Source: an uncultured Anaerolineales bacterium (lineage in GTDB: Bacteria; Chloroflexota; Anaerolineae; Anaerolineales; Villigracilaceae). Taken from it: 64,000 nucleotides of DNA. Shown one piece after another: positions 46,756 to 58,405 of this stretch; the stretch's first letter is position 1; each line of letters begins with the position of its first letter. Where the stretch lies: positions 23,194-87,193 of the forward strand of contig CALGPL010000011.1 of assembly GCA_937960595.1 (NCBI GenBank), given 5' to 3'. The translations under genes and the position numbers were made by a program. The notes below the pieces were generated by a model, which saw nothing but the letters and a program-made list of their open reading frames with translations, ran no database searches and was not told where the DNA came from.

Positions 46756-47826
46756 TCATTTCATTCTGATCTTGCCGCGGTAACGGGCATAGGTGGCGTA
46801 ATCGATCTCGGTGCGGCGGGCAATGTAGTCTTGCGTTTTGAGGGCTTTGTCGCGCCGTTCGAGCAGTTTGTCGGTGACGACGATATCGAAGGCGTCGGAT
46901 CCGGCCCCGGAGCCGAACGAGACGACCAGGATGCGGTCGCCGGGCCGAGCGATATCCAGAATGGCAGTCAGGCCCAGGATGGCCGCGCCGGCGTAGGTGT
47001 TGCCGATCACGGGCGAGAGCAGGCCGGGGGTAATTTGTTCCGGCGAGAAGCCCAGCATCTGAGCCACTTTTTGGGGGAATTTGGTGTTCGGCTGATGGAA
47101 GACTGCCCAGGTGTAGTCCTTGGCGCTCGTCCCACTGGATTCCAGCATGGCTTTGCCGGCCTCCAGGATGTGATGAAAGTAAGCCGGGTCGCCGGTGAAA
47201 CGCTGGCCATGTTCAGGATAAATCTGATATTCGCGCCGCCAGAAGTCGGGCGTGTCGGTGACGAACGAGTAGGAGGCGTTGATTACGGCCAGGCTTTCGT
47301 CGGCCGGCCCAATGATGAAAGCGGCGCCGCCGGCAGCGGCGGTGTATTCCAGGGCGTCGCCGGGCTTGCCCTGGGCGGTATCGATGCCGATGGCCACGGC
47401 GTATTTGGCCATTGACGAACCGACCAACCCCATTGCCATGACCATGGCTTCTGTGCCGGCTTTGCAGGCGAATTCCATGTCGGCAGCCTGGACGTGGGGG
47501 GCGGCCCCGATGGCCTCGGCAATGATCGTCGAACTGGGCTTGACCGCATAGGGGTGCGATTCGGAGCCGATCCACACTGCTCGAATCTCGGCCGGATCGA
47601 TTTCGGCCCGTTTCATGGCATTGCGGGCTGCTTCGATAGACATGGTGATCACGTCTTCATCCAACCCTGGAACGGCTTTTTCTTTGATCGGCAAGCCGGC
47701 CGACCGTTCCCCGGCCCACATGCGGTCAACTTCTTTGGCCGGCAGGCGGTAGCGCGGCACGTAGGCTCCATAGCCGACGATTCCTACTGGTCGGGATGGT
47801 TTGAGCAGCGTTTTGTTTTCGGTCAT
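46756..47826 (-). CDS. Hydroxymethylglutaryl-CoA synthase (archaeal-type)
   Basis: Start 47826; '[27 protein letters not shown]', '[20 protein letters not shown]', '[44 protein letters not shown]'. Confidence 0.92.
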   Translation of the reverse strand: MTENKTLLKPSRPVGIVGYGAYVPRYRLPAKEVDRMWAGERSAGLPIKEKAVPGLDEDVITMSIEAARNAMKRAEIDPAEIRAVWIGSESHPYAVKPSSTIIAEAIGAAPHVQAADMEFACKAGTEAMVMAMGLVGSSMAKYAVAIGIDTAQGKPGDALEYTAAAGGAAFIIGPADESLAVINASYSFVTDTPDFWRREYQIYPEHGQRFTGDPAYFHHILEAGKAMLESSGTSAKDYTWAVFHQPNTKFPQKVAQMLGFSPEQITPGLLSPVIGNTYAGAAILGLTAILDIARPGDRILVVSFGSGAGSDAFDIVVTDKLLERRDKALKTQDYIARRTEIDYATYARYRGKIRMK

Positions 47827-47849
47827 GATGTTTTCTCCTGCGCGAATGT

Positions 47850-48062
47850 CTACTGATATTCGATTTGGCGCGCTTGTTTTGCGCATAGTCTTAGGGTGAT
47901 GTCGATTTTTTGTTCGGGGCAAATCATCGAGATGGAATGCCCCAGTTCGTCAATGCCTTCGACGCGATACATGCCAGACTCGAGTCTCTCGTAGCGGAAG
48001 AACCAGCCGTCCAGCAAGCCGTCGATGGGGTATTTGGATTTCAGTGCCATCGGAAGCGCCAT
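47850..48062 (-). CDS. Small uncharacterised protein (70 aa) in mevalonate operon
   Basis: [75 protein letters not shown] upstream of ATG 48062 (supplied 139-aa ORF is an overextended start). Confidence 0.65.
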   Translation of the reverse strand: MALPMALKSKYPIDGLLDGWFFRYERLESGMYRVEGIDELGHSISMICPEQKIDITLRLCAKQARQIEYQ

Positions 48063-48063
48063 T

Positions 48064-49341
<1,278 letters not shown>

Positions 49342-49591
49342 GTCTGTTTCGATGATCCTCTAGAGGTTATTTTATGGGGCCTTGCTGGCAAAACCTATCA
49401 AGTTTGAGAAAGAACGACAGGCGCAAAATTGTATTTTCGAGACGCGATCACGTGGTCTCAGGAGTTGTTAGCAGGATGGCTCTGGAGTACAATTTCTAGG
49501 AGTTGGATTCGGCTTTTGCGTGCCCCTCGGGACCCCTAACTTGCCCGAAAATGGATATATGGGGTACAATTATCCAAATTGAGGTGTCCGG

Positions 49592-51286
49592 ATGCTCCTG
49601 ACGCGGGAACAATTGCAAGAGCGCTTGATCGCCTTGCATAAAGCCAGCCTCGAACTCATCAAGATCAAGGAAGTCAGTCTCGAGACGTTGCTGGAACGGA
49701 TCGCTGCACTGGCCTGTGAGCAGGCCGGGGCGCGTTATGCTGCCCTGGGGGTGCTCGATGGAGAGGGCCGGCTCAAACAGTTCATCACGGTCGGCATGAC
49801 GCCGGAGGAGATCAAGCGCATTCCGCATCCGCCGCGCGGCCGGGGGCTGATCGGCGCCTTGATGCACAGCGCCGAGAACATCCGCCTGCCAGAAATCAAG
49901 GAAGATCCCCGCAGTGTGGGTTTCCCCGCCGGCCATCCGGAAATGCATTCTTTTCTTGGCGTGCCGATCCGTCTGGGGGACAAGCAACTGGGTCAAATCT
50001 ATCTGACCGAGAAACAGGATGGTCTCGAGTTCACCCCCGACGACGAGAAGATCATCGAAATGCTGGCAGCCTATGCCGGCATTGCGATTCAAAATGCACG
50101 CCTGTATGCCGAACTGCAGCAGCGTGATCGCAGCCTGACCCGCCGGACGAACGAATTGGCCCTGCTCAATCATATCGGCCGCGCCCTGGCCGACTCGCTC
50201 GAACTGGACGAGATCCTCGACATGACGCTCTCCCAGTTGCTCATTCACTTCAAAGTAGAGGCGGGCGAGATCTTTCTGCTCGAAGAAGACGGCCAGACGC
50301 TGCGCCTGGTTCTGCACCGCGGCGAGGCGGCCGAGGCTTTCTGGACCCGCAACCGTTTCAAGATGGGGGAGGGCGGGGTCGGCGAGGCGGCGGCGACGCG
50401 CCAGCCGGTAATCGTCACCGATCTGGAGCGCAGTGAACGTTTTGCCCGTCAGGCCGTGGCAGAGGCCGGTTTCCGCCAGATTGCCTGCATTCCTCTGATC
50501 GGGCGCGGCGAACTGGCCGGTGTGCTGACGATTGCCACCCGCAGCGACAAGCCGCTCGAGGAAAACGAGATCCAGTTGCTGCTCTCGGTTGCCGCGGCGG
50601 CCGGGACGGCCATCGAGAATGCCCGTCTGCACATCAACGCCCGCCGCCTGGCGGTGCTGGAGGAGCGTCAGCGCATCGGCATGGATTTGCATGACGGCGT
50701 GATCCAGTCGATCTATGGGGCCGGGCTGGCGCTCGAAAATGCCCGTCTGGCGCTGCGCGAAAACGCAGACGAGGCCGAGGCGCGCATCCGTAAAGTGATC
50801 GAAGACCTCAACCGCACGATTGCCGACATCCGCGCTTATATTCTGGATTTGCGGCCGCGCCAGTTGGGCGGCGAGAACCTGATCGAGGGGTTGCAGCGTT
50901 TGCTGGCCGAGTTCCGGCAGAACACGCAGGCCCAGGCGGTCTTGACCGGTCCGCGTCCCAACCAGTTACGGGATTTACCATTGAGTCACATGGACGCCCT
51001 CTTTCATATCTGTCAGGAGGCGCTGGCCAATGCCGCCAAACATGCGCGTCCCCGCCGCGTCTCGGTGGATCTGTGGCTGACCTCTGACCGGGTGCTGCTC
51101 GAGATTCGCGATGACGGCAAAGGCTTCGATGTGGCCAAGGCGCGCAAGACGGTTGGCCACGGCTTGTCCAATATGCTGTCGCGGGTTCATAGTGTGGGGG
51201 GCGATCTGGAGATCACTTCGGGCCTCGGAGAGGGGACGACCATTCTTGCTTGGGTACCGCGCGCACCCGGCCCGCGCAGCGCTTGA
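49592..51286 (+). CDS. Double-GAF sensor histidine kinase, HisKA_3 (NarX/DegS-like)
   Basis: 'EERQRIGMDLHDGVIQSIYGAGLALENARLAL', 'ICQEALANAAKHARPRRVSVDLWL', 'DGKGFDVAKARKTVGHGLSNMLSRV'. Confidence 0.9.
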   Translation: MLLTREQLQERLIALHKASLELIKIKEVSLETLLERIAALACEQAGARYAALGVLDGEGRLKQFITVGMTPEEIKRIPHPPRGRGLIGALMHSAENIRLPEIKEDPRSVGFPAGHPEMHSFLGVPIRLGDKQLGQIYLTEKQDGLEFTPDDEKIIEMLAAYAGIAIQNARLYAELQQRDRSLTRRTNELALLNHIGRALADSLELDEILDMTLSQLLIHFKVEAGEIFLLEEDGQTLRLVLHRGEAAEAFWTRNRFKMGEGGVGEAAATRQPVIVTDLERSERFARQAVAEAGFRQIACIPLIGRGELAGVLTIATRSDKPLEENEIQLLLSVAAAAGTAIENARLHINARRLAVLEERQRIGMDLHDGVIQSIYGAGLALENARLALRENADEAEARIRKVIEDLNRTIADIRAYILDLRPRQLGGENLIEGLQRLLAEFRQNTQAQAVLTGPRPNQLRDLPLSHMDALFHICQEALANAAKHARPRRVSVDLWLTSDRVLLEIRDDGKGFDVAKARKTVGHGLSNMLSRVHSVGGDLEITSGLGEGTTILAWVPRAPGPRSA

Positions 51287-51599
51287 TTCTCCCCAAAAGC
51301 GCCAGCCGAAACGCCGGTTCGTGAGTTTCACGCTCGGCTGAATGCCTGTGTTGATGAGCAAACAATTTTTAAGTTTTACCCCCCAGATATTGGTTGATAA
51401 CCGAGCAAAGGCAATCCCCTCCCATAGATGGGACTATGTTGACTCGTCGCCGGCATGGATGGGGGGTGGAGGAATGGCAGGCTTTTTTCGCGTCCCGAAA
51501 ATCTTACCGCCTTTTCTTAAGGTAATCGGCGTCTTAAAAATCAAAAATATTTTAGGATAGCGTAGGTTTGTCGTATTGGAAATTGGGGGGTCTTTCTGC

Positions 51600-51704
51600 T
51601 AAAATAGGGACAACGTGAATGGGTAGTAGGCACTACCCCCTCCCAAAGTAAGTCGGTACTCAATCTATTTCTTTGATCGGTGGGCCCACTGCATTTGCAG
51701 TGGG
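51600..51704 (+). promoter_or_regulatory. dnaA promoter (-10 TAAAAT) and structured 5' leader
   Basis: TAAAAT 51600-51605; hairpins GGGTAGT-aggc-ACTACCC (51621-51638) and CCCACTGCA-tt-TGCAGTGGG (51685-51704). Confidence 0.6.
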
Positions 51705-51755
51705 TTTGCATCCCTGTGTCTCGTTGCAGGAATCATAGCGGTTTTGGAGGAAGAG

Positions 51756-53120
51756 ATGAACGCCGAACATGCCTGGCAGTCTGTGCTTGGCCAGTTGCAG
51801 ATGGAAATGCCGCGTGCATCCTATGATACCTGGGTGCGTGATACAAGAGTGCTTTCTTATGAGGACGGTGTTTTCACCGTAGGCGTGCGCAATGCTTATG
51901 CCCGCGATTGGTTAGACAGCCGTCTATCCAGCACCGTGACCCGCTTGCTGGTGGGGATCGTCAACCGCGAAGTCGAGGTCCGATTCGTCGTTGCCCCGAA
52001 TGGACGCGAGGAGACCGAAACGGGGGCGGCTGGCGAGTCTGAGGTGGAGGCCCTCGATTCCTCCGATAGTCTTTTGCCTTCCGTTCACTCTTCTTCCGAT
52101 TTCCTCAATCCGCGCTACACCTTCGAGAATTTCGTTGTTGGCCCCAATAACCGTCTGGCGCATGCCGCCTCCCTGGCGGTCGCCGAGAACCCGGCCAACG
52201 CTTACAATCCGCTCTTTCTCTACGGCGGAGTCGGGCTGGGCAAGACCCATCTCTTGCATGCCATCGGCAATGCCTGCCATGCGCGCGGCCTGCATGTCCG
52301 CTACGTTTCGTCCGAAGAGTTCACCAACGATCTGATCAATGCTATTCGCACGCATACCACGCCGGCATTCCGCGAAAAGTACCGCGCCGTTGACGTGCTG
52401 CTTATTGACGATATTCAATTCATTGCCGGCAAGGAAGCCACCCAGGAAGAATTCTTCCACACATTCAACTGCCTGCATGGGCAGAACAAGCAGATTATCA
52501 TCTCGTCCGACCGACCCCCCAAATCCCTGGTCACACTCGAGGAACGCCTGCGTTCGCGGTTCGAGTGGGGCCTGACGGCCGATATTCAACTCCCCGATCT
52601 GGAGACGCGCCTGGCCATCTTGCGGGCCAAGGCCGAGAAATTCGGCCGCGCCATCCCGCCCGAAATCATGGATCTGATTGCCCGCCGCGTCCAGTCCAAC
52701 ATCCGTGAATTGGAGGGCGCCCTCAATCGCATCATCGCTTTCGCCGACCTGAGTGGCCTGGCTCTCACCCCCCAACTGGCCGAGGTGGCGCTGGCCGATC
52801 TGCTGCCGCAGCGCGGCGATGTCAAGCCCGATGCCGTTGTGGACGTGGTCGCACGCGCTTTCAACCTCTCGGTCGAGCGGCTGCTCTCCGCCGAGCGTTC
52901 GCGGGATGTGGCCCTGCCGCGCCAGATTGCCATGTACCTGTTGCGCGAGAGCAACATCTCTCTGCCGCAGATTGGGCAAGTCCTGGGCGGGCGCGACCAC
53001 ACTACTGTAATGTATGCCTGCGAAAAGGTGGCCGACCTGCTCGAACGCGACGACCGCCTGCGCCGCCAGGTGGTCCAGATCCGACAGCAATTGTACGGCG
53101 GAGCGACCGCCGCCGCTTGA
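51756..53120 (+). CDS. dnaA: Chromosomal replication initiator protein DnaA
   Basis: 'NPRYTFENFVVGPNNRLAHAASLAVAENPANAYNPLFLYGGVGLGKTHLLHAIGN', 'VLLIDDIQFIAGKEATQEEFFHTFN', 'LPRQIAMYLLRESNISLPQIGQVLGGRDHTTVMYACEKV'. Confidence 0.97.
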   Translation: MNAEHAWQSVLGQLQMEMPRASYDTWVRDTRVLSYEDGVFTVGVRNAYARDWLDSRLSSTVTRLLVGIVNREVEVRFVVAPNGREETETGAAGESEVEALDSSDSLLPSVHSSSDFLNPRYTFENFVVGPNNRLAHAASLAVAENPANAYNPLFLYGGVGLGKTHLLHAIGNACHARGLHVRYVSSEEFTNDLINAIRTHTTPAFREKYRAVDVLLIDDIQFIAGKEATQEEFFHTFNCLHGQNKQIIISSDRPPKSLVTLEERLRSRFEWGLTADIQLPDLETRLAILRAKAEKFGRAIPPEIMDLIARRVQSNIRELEGALNRIIAFADLSGLALTPQLAEVALADLLPQRGDVKPDAVVDVVARAFNLSVERLLSAERSRDVALPRQIAMYLLRESNISLPQIGQVLGGRDHTTVMYACEKVADLLERDDRLRRQVVQIRQQLYGGATAAA

Positions 53121-53205
53121 GTTGCGACCTTTCTCTGTGGGTGTTTGGCTCAGTCAGCCGTCCCGGTTCAGGCCGGGACGGCGCGCGTCGGGGACAAGTC
53201 GCCGC

Positions 53206-53493
53206 TCATTCGACGAACTCGCCGCCGCTAATCTGGCGGTCAATCACCCGGCGCGGCTCATCGAACTTGAAGACGACCTCGATCGGCTGGAAGCAGCGCC
53301 CGCTGCCGATCAACACCTTGCGGCAAAGGTAAAAGGGCTGATCGTTGGCGTCGTATTCCAGGCTGGGATCGTTGTAGATGTCCACCTGGCCGTGAATGAC
53401 CTCCCCGCAGCGTTTGCAGCGGACGGAGAAATTGTAGAATCTACCTTTGGGGGCAGGGGCAAAGGCTCGAGCAAGTTTCTGAAAGAAGTTCAT
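53206..53493 (-). CDS. Small zinc-ribbon protein
   Basis: 'MNFFQKLARAFAPAPKGRFYNFSVRCKRCGEVIHGQVDIYNDPSLEYDANDQPFYLCRKVLIGSGRCFQPIEVVFKFDEPRRVIDRQISGGEFVE'; four Cys. Confidence 0.75.
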   Translation of the reverse strand: MNFFQKLARAFAPAPKGRFYNFSVRCKRCGEVIHGQVDIYNDPSLEYDANDQPFYLCRKVLIGSGRCFQPIEVVFKFDEPRRVIDRQISGGEFVE

Positions 53494-53666
53494 GGACGCT
53501 TCCTTGGAAGAGGTGGGACAAGTATAGCCCAATGTGCTTCAAGGCGCAATCTTGGGCGCAGAAAGGGCTCGCAGAAAAATGTAGCACAAACGAAGAGTTG
53601 TCCTACAGAACCATGCCGCCGAGGCCACAGGTCGGAGGAGCGGCCTGACCGGCGCGAAAATTGTGG

Positions 53667-53672
53667 TATACT
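53667..53672 (+). promoter_or_regulatory. -10 element TATACT of rpsB operon
   Basis: gtggTATACTtgcgcc about 140 nt upstream of rpsB ATG. Confidence 0.5.
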
Positions 53673-53705
53673 TGCGCCGCTTCCGCAGGAAGCATCATCT
53701 TGCCT

Positions 53706-53793
53706 GGGACGGGCATCGAGCGTCCCTGAGCGGGAAAGCGATCCCGCTAAACCCATCCCGTCCCGCGCCGTCCTTGCGGCGCTGGAGGACGGG
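53706..53793 (+). promoter_or_regulatory. rpsB 5' UTR with three strong hairpins (candidate autoregulatory leader)
   Basis: GGGACG/CGTCCC (53706-11/53721-26); AGCGGGA/TCCCGCT (53729-35/53742-48); CCCGTCC/GGACGGG (53757-63/53787-93) enclosing GCGCCG/CGGCGC (53765-70/53777-82). Confidence 0.7.
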
Positions 53794-53809
53794 GCAGAAG
53801 GAGAAAAAG

Positions 53810-54691
53810 ATGGCAGTTGTTTCTATGAAGGCGCTGCTCGAGAGCGGCGTCCACTTTGGGCACCGGACCAACAAATGGAATCCGGGCATGAAACCCTATA
53901 TTTTCACCGAACGCAACGGCATCCACATCATTGACCTGCAGCAGACGGTCAAGGCGATCAACAATGCCTATAATGTCATCCGCGACACGGTTGCGGGCGG
54001 CGGCGTGGTGCTTTTCGTCGGCACCAAACGTCAGGCGCAGGAGACTGTCCGTGACGAGGCGATCCGTTGCGGCATGCCCTACGTCACCGAGCGCTGGCTG
54101 GGCGGCATGTTGACCAACTGGCCGACGATGTATCAGCGCATCCAGGAACTGGATCGCCTGGAGAGGTTGCTGTCCAGCGGCGAGGTCGAGAAATTGACCA
54201 AGAAGGAAGGCCTGCTCATCCAGCGGGAGGTCAACCGCCTCAATATCCGTCTGGGAGGGGTGCGTTCGATGACCCGTCTGCCCAATTTGCTCTTTGTGGT
54301 GGACGTGATGCGCGAGGCGGCGGCGGTGCATGAGGCCAACCTGCTCGACATCCCGGTGGTGGCGCTGGTGGATACCAACTGCGACCCCTCGCATGTGGAT
54401 TATGTCATCCCCTCCAATGATGACGCCATTCGGGCGATCAAACTACTGGTCGGCAAGATGGCCGACGCCGTGCTTGAGGGCAAAGCAATTCGCAAGGACG
54501 AAGAACTGGAGGTGCCTGCCGAAGAGGCTGCCGGCAAGGCGATGATGGTCGGACGCGGCAAGCAGCCGGTCGAGGAAGAGATCGAACTCCAGGACGAGGA
54601 ACTGCTGGGCGAAGCGACGCTGGCGAAACTAGCCCCGCTCCCCAAAGACGACGAGATTGATATCGAGGATATTGAAGAAGAGGACGAATAA
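53810..54691 (+). CDS. rpsB: 30S ribosomal protein S2
   Basis: '[47 protein letters not shown]'; ATG 53810. Confidence 0.97.
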   Translation: MAVVSMKALLESGVHFGHRTNKWNPGMKPYIFTERNGIHIIDLQQTVKAINNAYNVIRDTVAGGGVVLFVGTKRQAQETVRDEAIRCGMPYVTERWLGGMLTNWPTMYQRIQELDRLERLLSSGEVEKLTKKEGLLIQREVNRLNIRLGGVRSMTRLPNLLFVVDVMREAAAVHEANLLDIPVVALVDTNCDPSHVDYVIPSNDDAIRAIKLLVGKMADAVLEGKAIRKDEELEVPAEEAAGKAMMVGRGKQPVEEEIELQDEELLGEATLAKLAPLPKDDEIDIEDIEEEDE

Positions 54692-54714
54692 TCCATTCGA
54701 GGTGCATGTAAATT

Positions 54715-55317
54715 ATGGAAATTACAACCGAAATGATCAAGGAACTGCGCGCCGCCACCAACGCCGGTGTGCTGGATTGCCGCAAGGCGCTGACCGAGGC
54801 CAACGGCGACTTTCAGAAGGCAGTGGATTACCTGCGCGAGAAGGGCCTGGCCACCGCAGCCAAACGCGCCGACCGGGTTGCCTCTAACGGCGTGGTGGAA
54901 TTGTATTCGCACGGCAACGGCCGGGTGGGGGTGATGGTTGAGGTCAACTGCGAGACGGATTTTGTCGCCCGCTCCGAGTCGTTCCGCAAGTTTGCCCACG
55001 AGATTGCTTTGCAGATTGCCGCTGCTGCGCCGCGCTACATCCGGCCGGAGGAGATCCCGGCCGAGGAACTTGCCCACGAGACCGAGATTGCCAAGGCGCG
55101 CGCCCGCGAAGAGGGCAAGCCCGAGAACATGCTCGACCGCATCGCCGAGGGCCGCGTCGAAAAGTACAAGGATGAAGTTTGCCTGTTGCGCCAGACCTAC
55201 ATCCGCGACGAAAAGACGCCGATCGAGAAACTCCTGCTCGATCAGATTGCCGCGATCGGTGAGAATATCGTCATCCGGCGCTTCGTCCGCTGGGAATTGG
55301 GCGAAGTCAGTCAGTAG
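54715..55317 (+). CDS. tsf: Elongation factor Ts
   Basis: 'MIKELRAATNAGVLDCRKALTEANGDFQKAVDYLREKGLATAAKRADR', 'VNCETDFVARSESFRKF'. Confidence 0.97.
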   Translation: MEITTEMIKELRAATNAGVLDCRKALTEANGDFQKAVDYLREKGLATAAKRADRVASNGVVELYSHGNGRVGVMVEVNCETDFVARSESFRKFAHEIALQIAAAAPRYIRPEEIPAEELAHETEIAKARAREEGKPENMLDRIAEGRVEKYKDEVCLLRQTYIRDEKTPIEKLLLDQIAAIGENIVIRRFVRWELGEVSQ

Positions 55318-56085
<768 letters not shown>

Positions 56086-56208
56086 AACGTAAACCTTTCA
56101 CGGAACGGGTCCGCCGGTGACGAGACCGGCGTCCCGGCCGTTTAAGTGGCAATTTTTCCGGTTTTAGGGTATCCTTAGGGCAACCTGGCTCATTTCCCGG
56201 AGGTTGAC

Positions 56209-56766
56209 GTGATAAACGATATTTTGAAAGAAGCCCAGACTCGCATGCACGCCACCATCCAGAATTTGCAGGATGACCTGGCTGCCATTCGCACCGGACG
56301 CGCCAGCCCGGCGCTGGTCGAGAAGTTGCCGGTCGATTATTATGGCACCACCACCCCGTTGATCCAATTGGCTTCCATTTCGGTGCCGGAGCCGCGCCAA
56401 TTGCTGATCAAGCCGTTTGACCCGGCCGCCTTGCGCAGCATCGAAAAGGCGATCTTGGCCTCGGACCTCGGCCTGACGCCCAACAACGATGGCAAACAGA
56501 TCCGCCTCAACCTGCCTGCTCTGACCGAGGAGCGCCGCCGTGAACTGGTGCGCGTCGTCCATGCTCGCCTGGAAGATGCGCGGGTCGCCATCCGCAACGT
56601 GCGGCGCGACCTGCACAACGACTTGCGCGATTTCGAGCGCGAGAAAATGATCTCCAAGGACGACCTCGAGCGCGGCGAAGAAGAATTGCAGAAAGTGACC
56701 GATAAATTCATCGAGGAAGTGAACAAGGTCGGAATGCACAAAGAACAGGAGATCATGGAGATTTAG
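56209..56766 (+). CDS. frr: Ribosome recycling factor
   Basis: GTG start; 'LAAIRTGRASPALVEKLPVDYYGTTTPLIQLASISVPEPRQLLIKPFD'. Confidence 0.97.
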   Translation: MINDILKEAQTRMHATIQNLQDDLAAIRTGRASPALVEKLPVDYYGTTTPLIQLASISVPEPRQLLIKPFDPAALRSIEKAILASDLGLTPNNDGKQIRLNLPALTEERRRELVRVVHARLEDARVAIRNVRRDLHNDLRDFEREKMISKDDLERGEEELQKVTDKFIEEVNKVGMHKEQEIMEI

Positions 56767-56842
56767 CCGCCGCGTGCGCGCCGAACGAAGGGCGCCGGTC
56801 GGTTTTTCGCCGCCCGTCGGTTGCGGATCTCCTGTCTGCCTT

Positions 56843-57574
56843 ATGACTCCGAGACGTTCCATTCCTCCCCAAAAAATCCCGCGCCATGTTGCCATCATCA
56901 TGGACGGCAACGGTCGTTGGGCCTTGCAGCGCGGCCTGCCGCGTTTGGCGGGTCACCGCGCCGGCACCGAAAATCTGCGCCGCATCATCACGGCCAGCGT
57001 GGAGTTCGGCGTCAAGTATTTGACCATCTATGCTTTTTCGACCGAAAACTGGGGCCGGCCGCGCGAGGAAGTCGAAGGGTTGATGCGCATCCTGGAGGAT
57101 GTCATCGACCGGGAACTGGACGAGTTGCACCGCGAGGGGGTCCAGTTACGCCACATCGGGCGTCTCGAGCGCCTCGACCCGGCGATTCAGGAGAAGGTCT
57201 TGGCGGCGATCGATTTGACTCGCAACAACGAACGGCTGGTGCTGAGTGTGGCTTTCAACTACGGCGGGCGGGATGAAATCGTCTGCGCGATCCAAAAGAT
57301 GATCCGCGACGGCGTCAGGCCCGAAGAGGTGACCGACGAACTGGTCAGCCGCTATTTGTTCACGGCCGGCGTCCCCGACCCCGATCTGATCATCCGCACT
57401 TCGGGTGAACTGCGCGTCTCGAATTTTCTCATCTGGCAGGCGGCCTACTCGGAGTGGTACATTACTCCCATCTATTGGCCCGATTTCGACAAAGAGGAAT
57501 ACCGCAAGGCGCTCGAAGCCTATGCCCGCCGCGACCGCCGTTATGGCGGCCTGTCCGACTCCACCAAGGATTGA
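56843..57574 (+). CDS. uppS: Isoprenyl transferase (undecaprenyl diphosphate synthase)
   Basis: 'PRHVAIIMDGNGRWALQRGLPRLAGHRAGTENLRRI', 'DLIIRTSGELRVSNFLIWQAAYSEWY'. Confidence 0.96.
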   Translation: MTPRRSIPPQKIPRHVAIIMDGNGRWALQRGLPRLAGHRAGTENLRRIITASVEFGVKYLTIYAFSTENWGRPREEVEGLMRILEDVIDRELDELHREGVQLRHIGRLERLDPAIQEKVLAAIDLTRNNERLVLSVAFNYGGRDEIVCAIQKMIRDGVRPEEVTDELVSRYLFTAGVPDPDLIIRTSGELRVSNFLIWQAAYSEWYITPIYWPDFDKEEYRKALEAYARRDRRYGGLSDSTKD

Positions 57575-57577
57575 TCC

Positions 57578-58387
57578 ATGCTGGGAACCCGCGTCATCGC
57601 TGCGCTCATTCTAGCCGCAATCGGCATCCCGGCTGTTATCTTGGGGGGCATGCCGTATTTCCTTGTGATCACGCTTTTCCTGTGCCTGGCGGCCTGGGAA
57701 TATGTCCAGTTGTTCAAGACTGCCGGTTTCCAGGCCTCGTCCCTGTTCGTCGTCGGCGGGACGGCGGCGCTGTTGGTCAGCCGCGCCTATTTTCCGGCCG
57801 ATGCCGGGGCGGTGCTGGCCATTCTGATCCTGGCCGGCATGGGGTGGCATCTGGTCGCCTATGAAGAAGGCCGCGATCAGGCGGCCACCGACTTCGCCGT
57901 GACGCTGGGCGGTTTCCTGTATCTGGGGTGGCTGGGCGCTTATTTGATCGACTTGCGCAATCTGCCGAATGGCATGTGGTGGTTTTGGCTGATCCTGCCC
58001 TCCGTCTGGATTGCCGATTCGGCGGCATACTTCATCGGCAAGGCCTTCGGCAAGCAGCCGCTCAGTCCGCGTCTCAGCCCCAAGAAGACCTGGGAGGGGT
58101 ACTGGGGCGGCGTACTTTTTGGGACCCTCGGCGGGGCGGGGCTGGCCATGCTGTGTCATTGGCTGGGCGGCTTGGACATTCTCTGGTGGAAGGGGGCTGC
58201 TGTTGGCCTGATGCTGGCCGTGCTGACCACCCTCGGCGATCTGGGCGAGAGCATGATCAAGCGTCAGGCGGGCGTCAAGGATTCCAGCAACTTGATTCCC
58301 GGGCACGGCGGTTTCTTCGACCGCTTTGATACCTGGCTGTGGGGCGGGGTGATCGGCTATTTTCTGATCGTATGGTTCCTGTTATAG
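57578..58387 (+). CDS. cdsA: Phosphatidate cytidylyltransferase
   Basis: 'DSAAYFIGKAFGKQPLSPRLSPKKTWEGYWGG', 'LGDLGESMIKRQAGVKDSSNLIPGHGGFFDRFDT'. Confidence 0.96.
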   Translation: MLGTRVIAALILAAIGIPAVILGGMPYFLVITLFLCLAAWEYVQLFKTAGFQASSLFVVGGTAALLVSRAYFPADAGAVLAILILAGMGWHLVAYEEGRDQAATDFAVTLGGFLYLGWLGAYLIDLRNLPNGMWWFWLILPSVWIADSAAYFIGKAFGKQPLSPRLSPKKTWEGYWGGVLFGTLGGAGLAMLCHWLGGLDILWWKGAAVGLMLAVLTTLGDLGESMIKRQAGVKDSSNLIPGHGGFFDRFDTWLWGGVIGYFLIVWFLL

Positions 58388-58405
58388 ACTCGTAAGGAGG
58401 CTGAT

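Noticed and set aside
47827-47922. N-terminal extension of HMG-CoA synthase
   Set aside because: Extension overlaps the small 47850-48062 gene and lacks conserved residues; ATG 47826 fits the family start.
49447-49460. GATCACGTGGTC as possible parS site
   Set aside because: Has a CACGTG core but not the TGTTNCACGTGNAACA consensus; no real parS seen near parAB.
49570-49578. TTATCCAAA as DnaA box
   Set aside because: Single 8/9 match, expected by chance; no cluster.
56106-56136. Hairpin CGGG-tC-CGCCGGT-gacgag-ACCGGCG-t-CCCG upstream of frr as a terminator
   Set aside because: Good stem but no adjacent T-tract; could be an RNA element but support is too weak to call.
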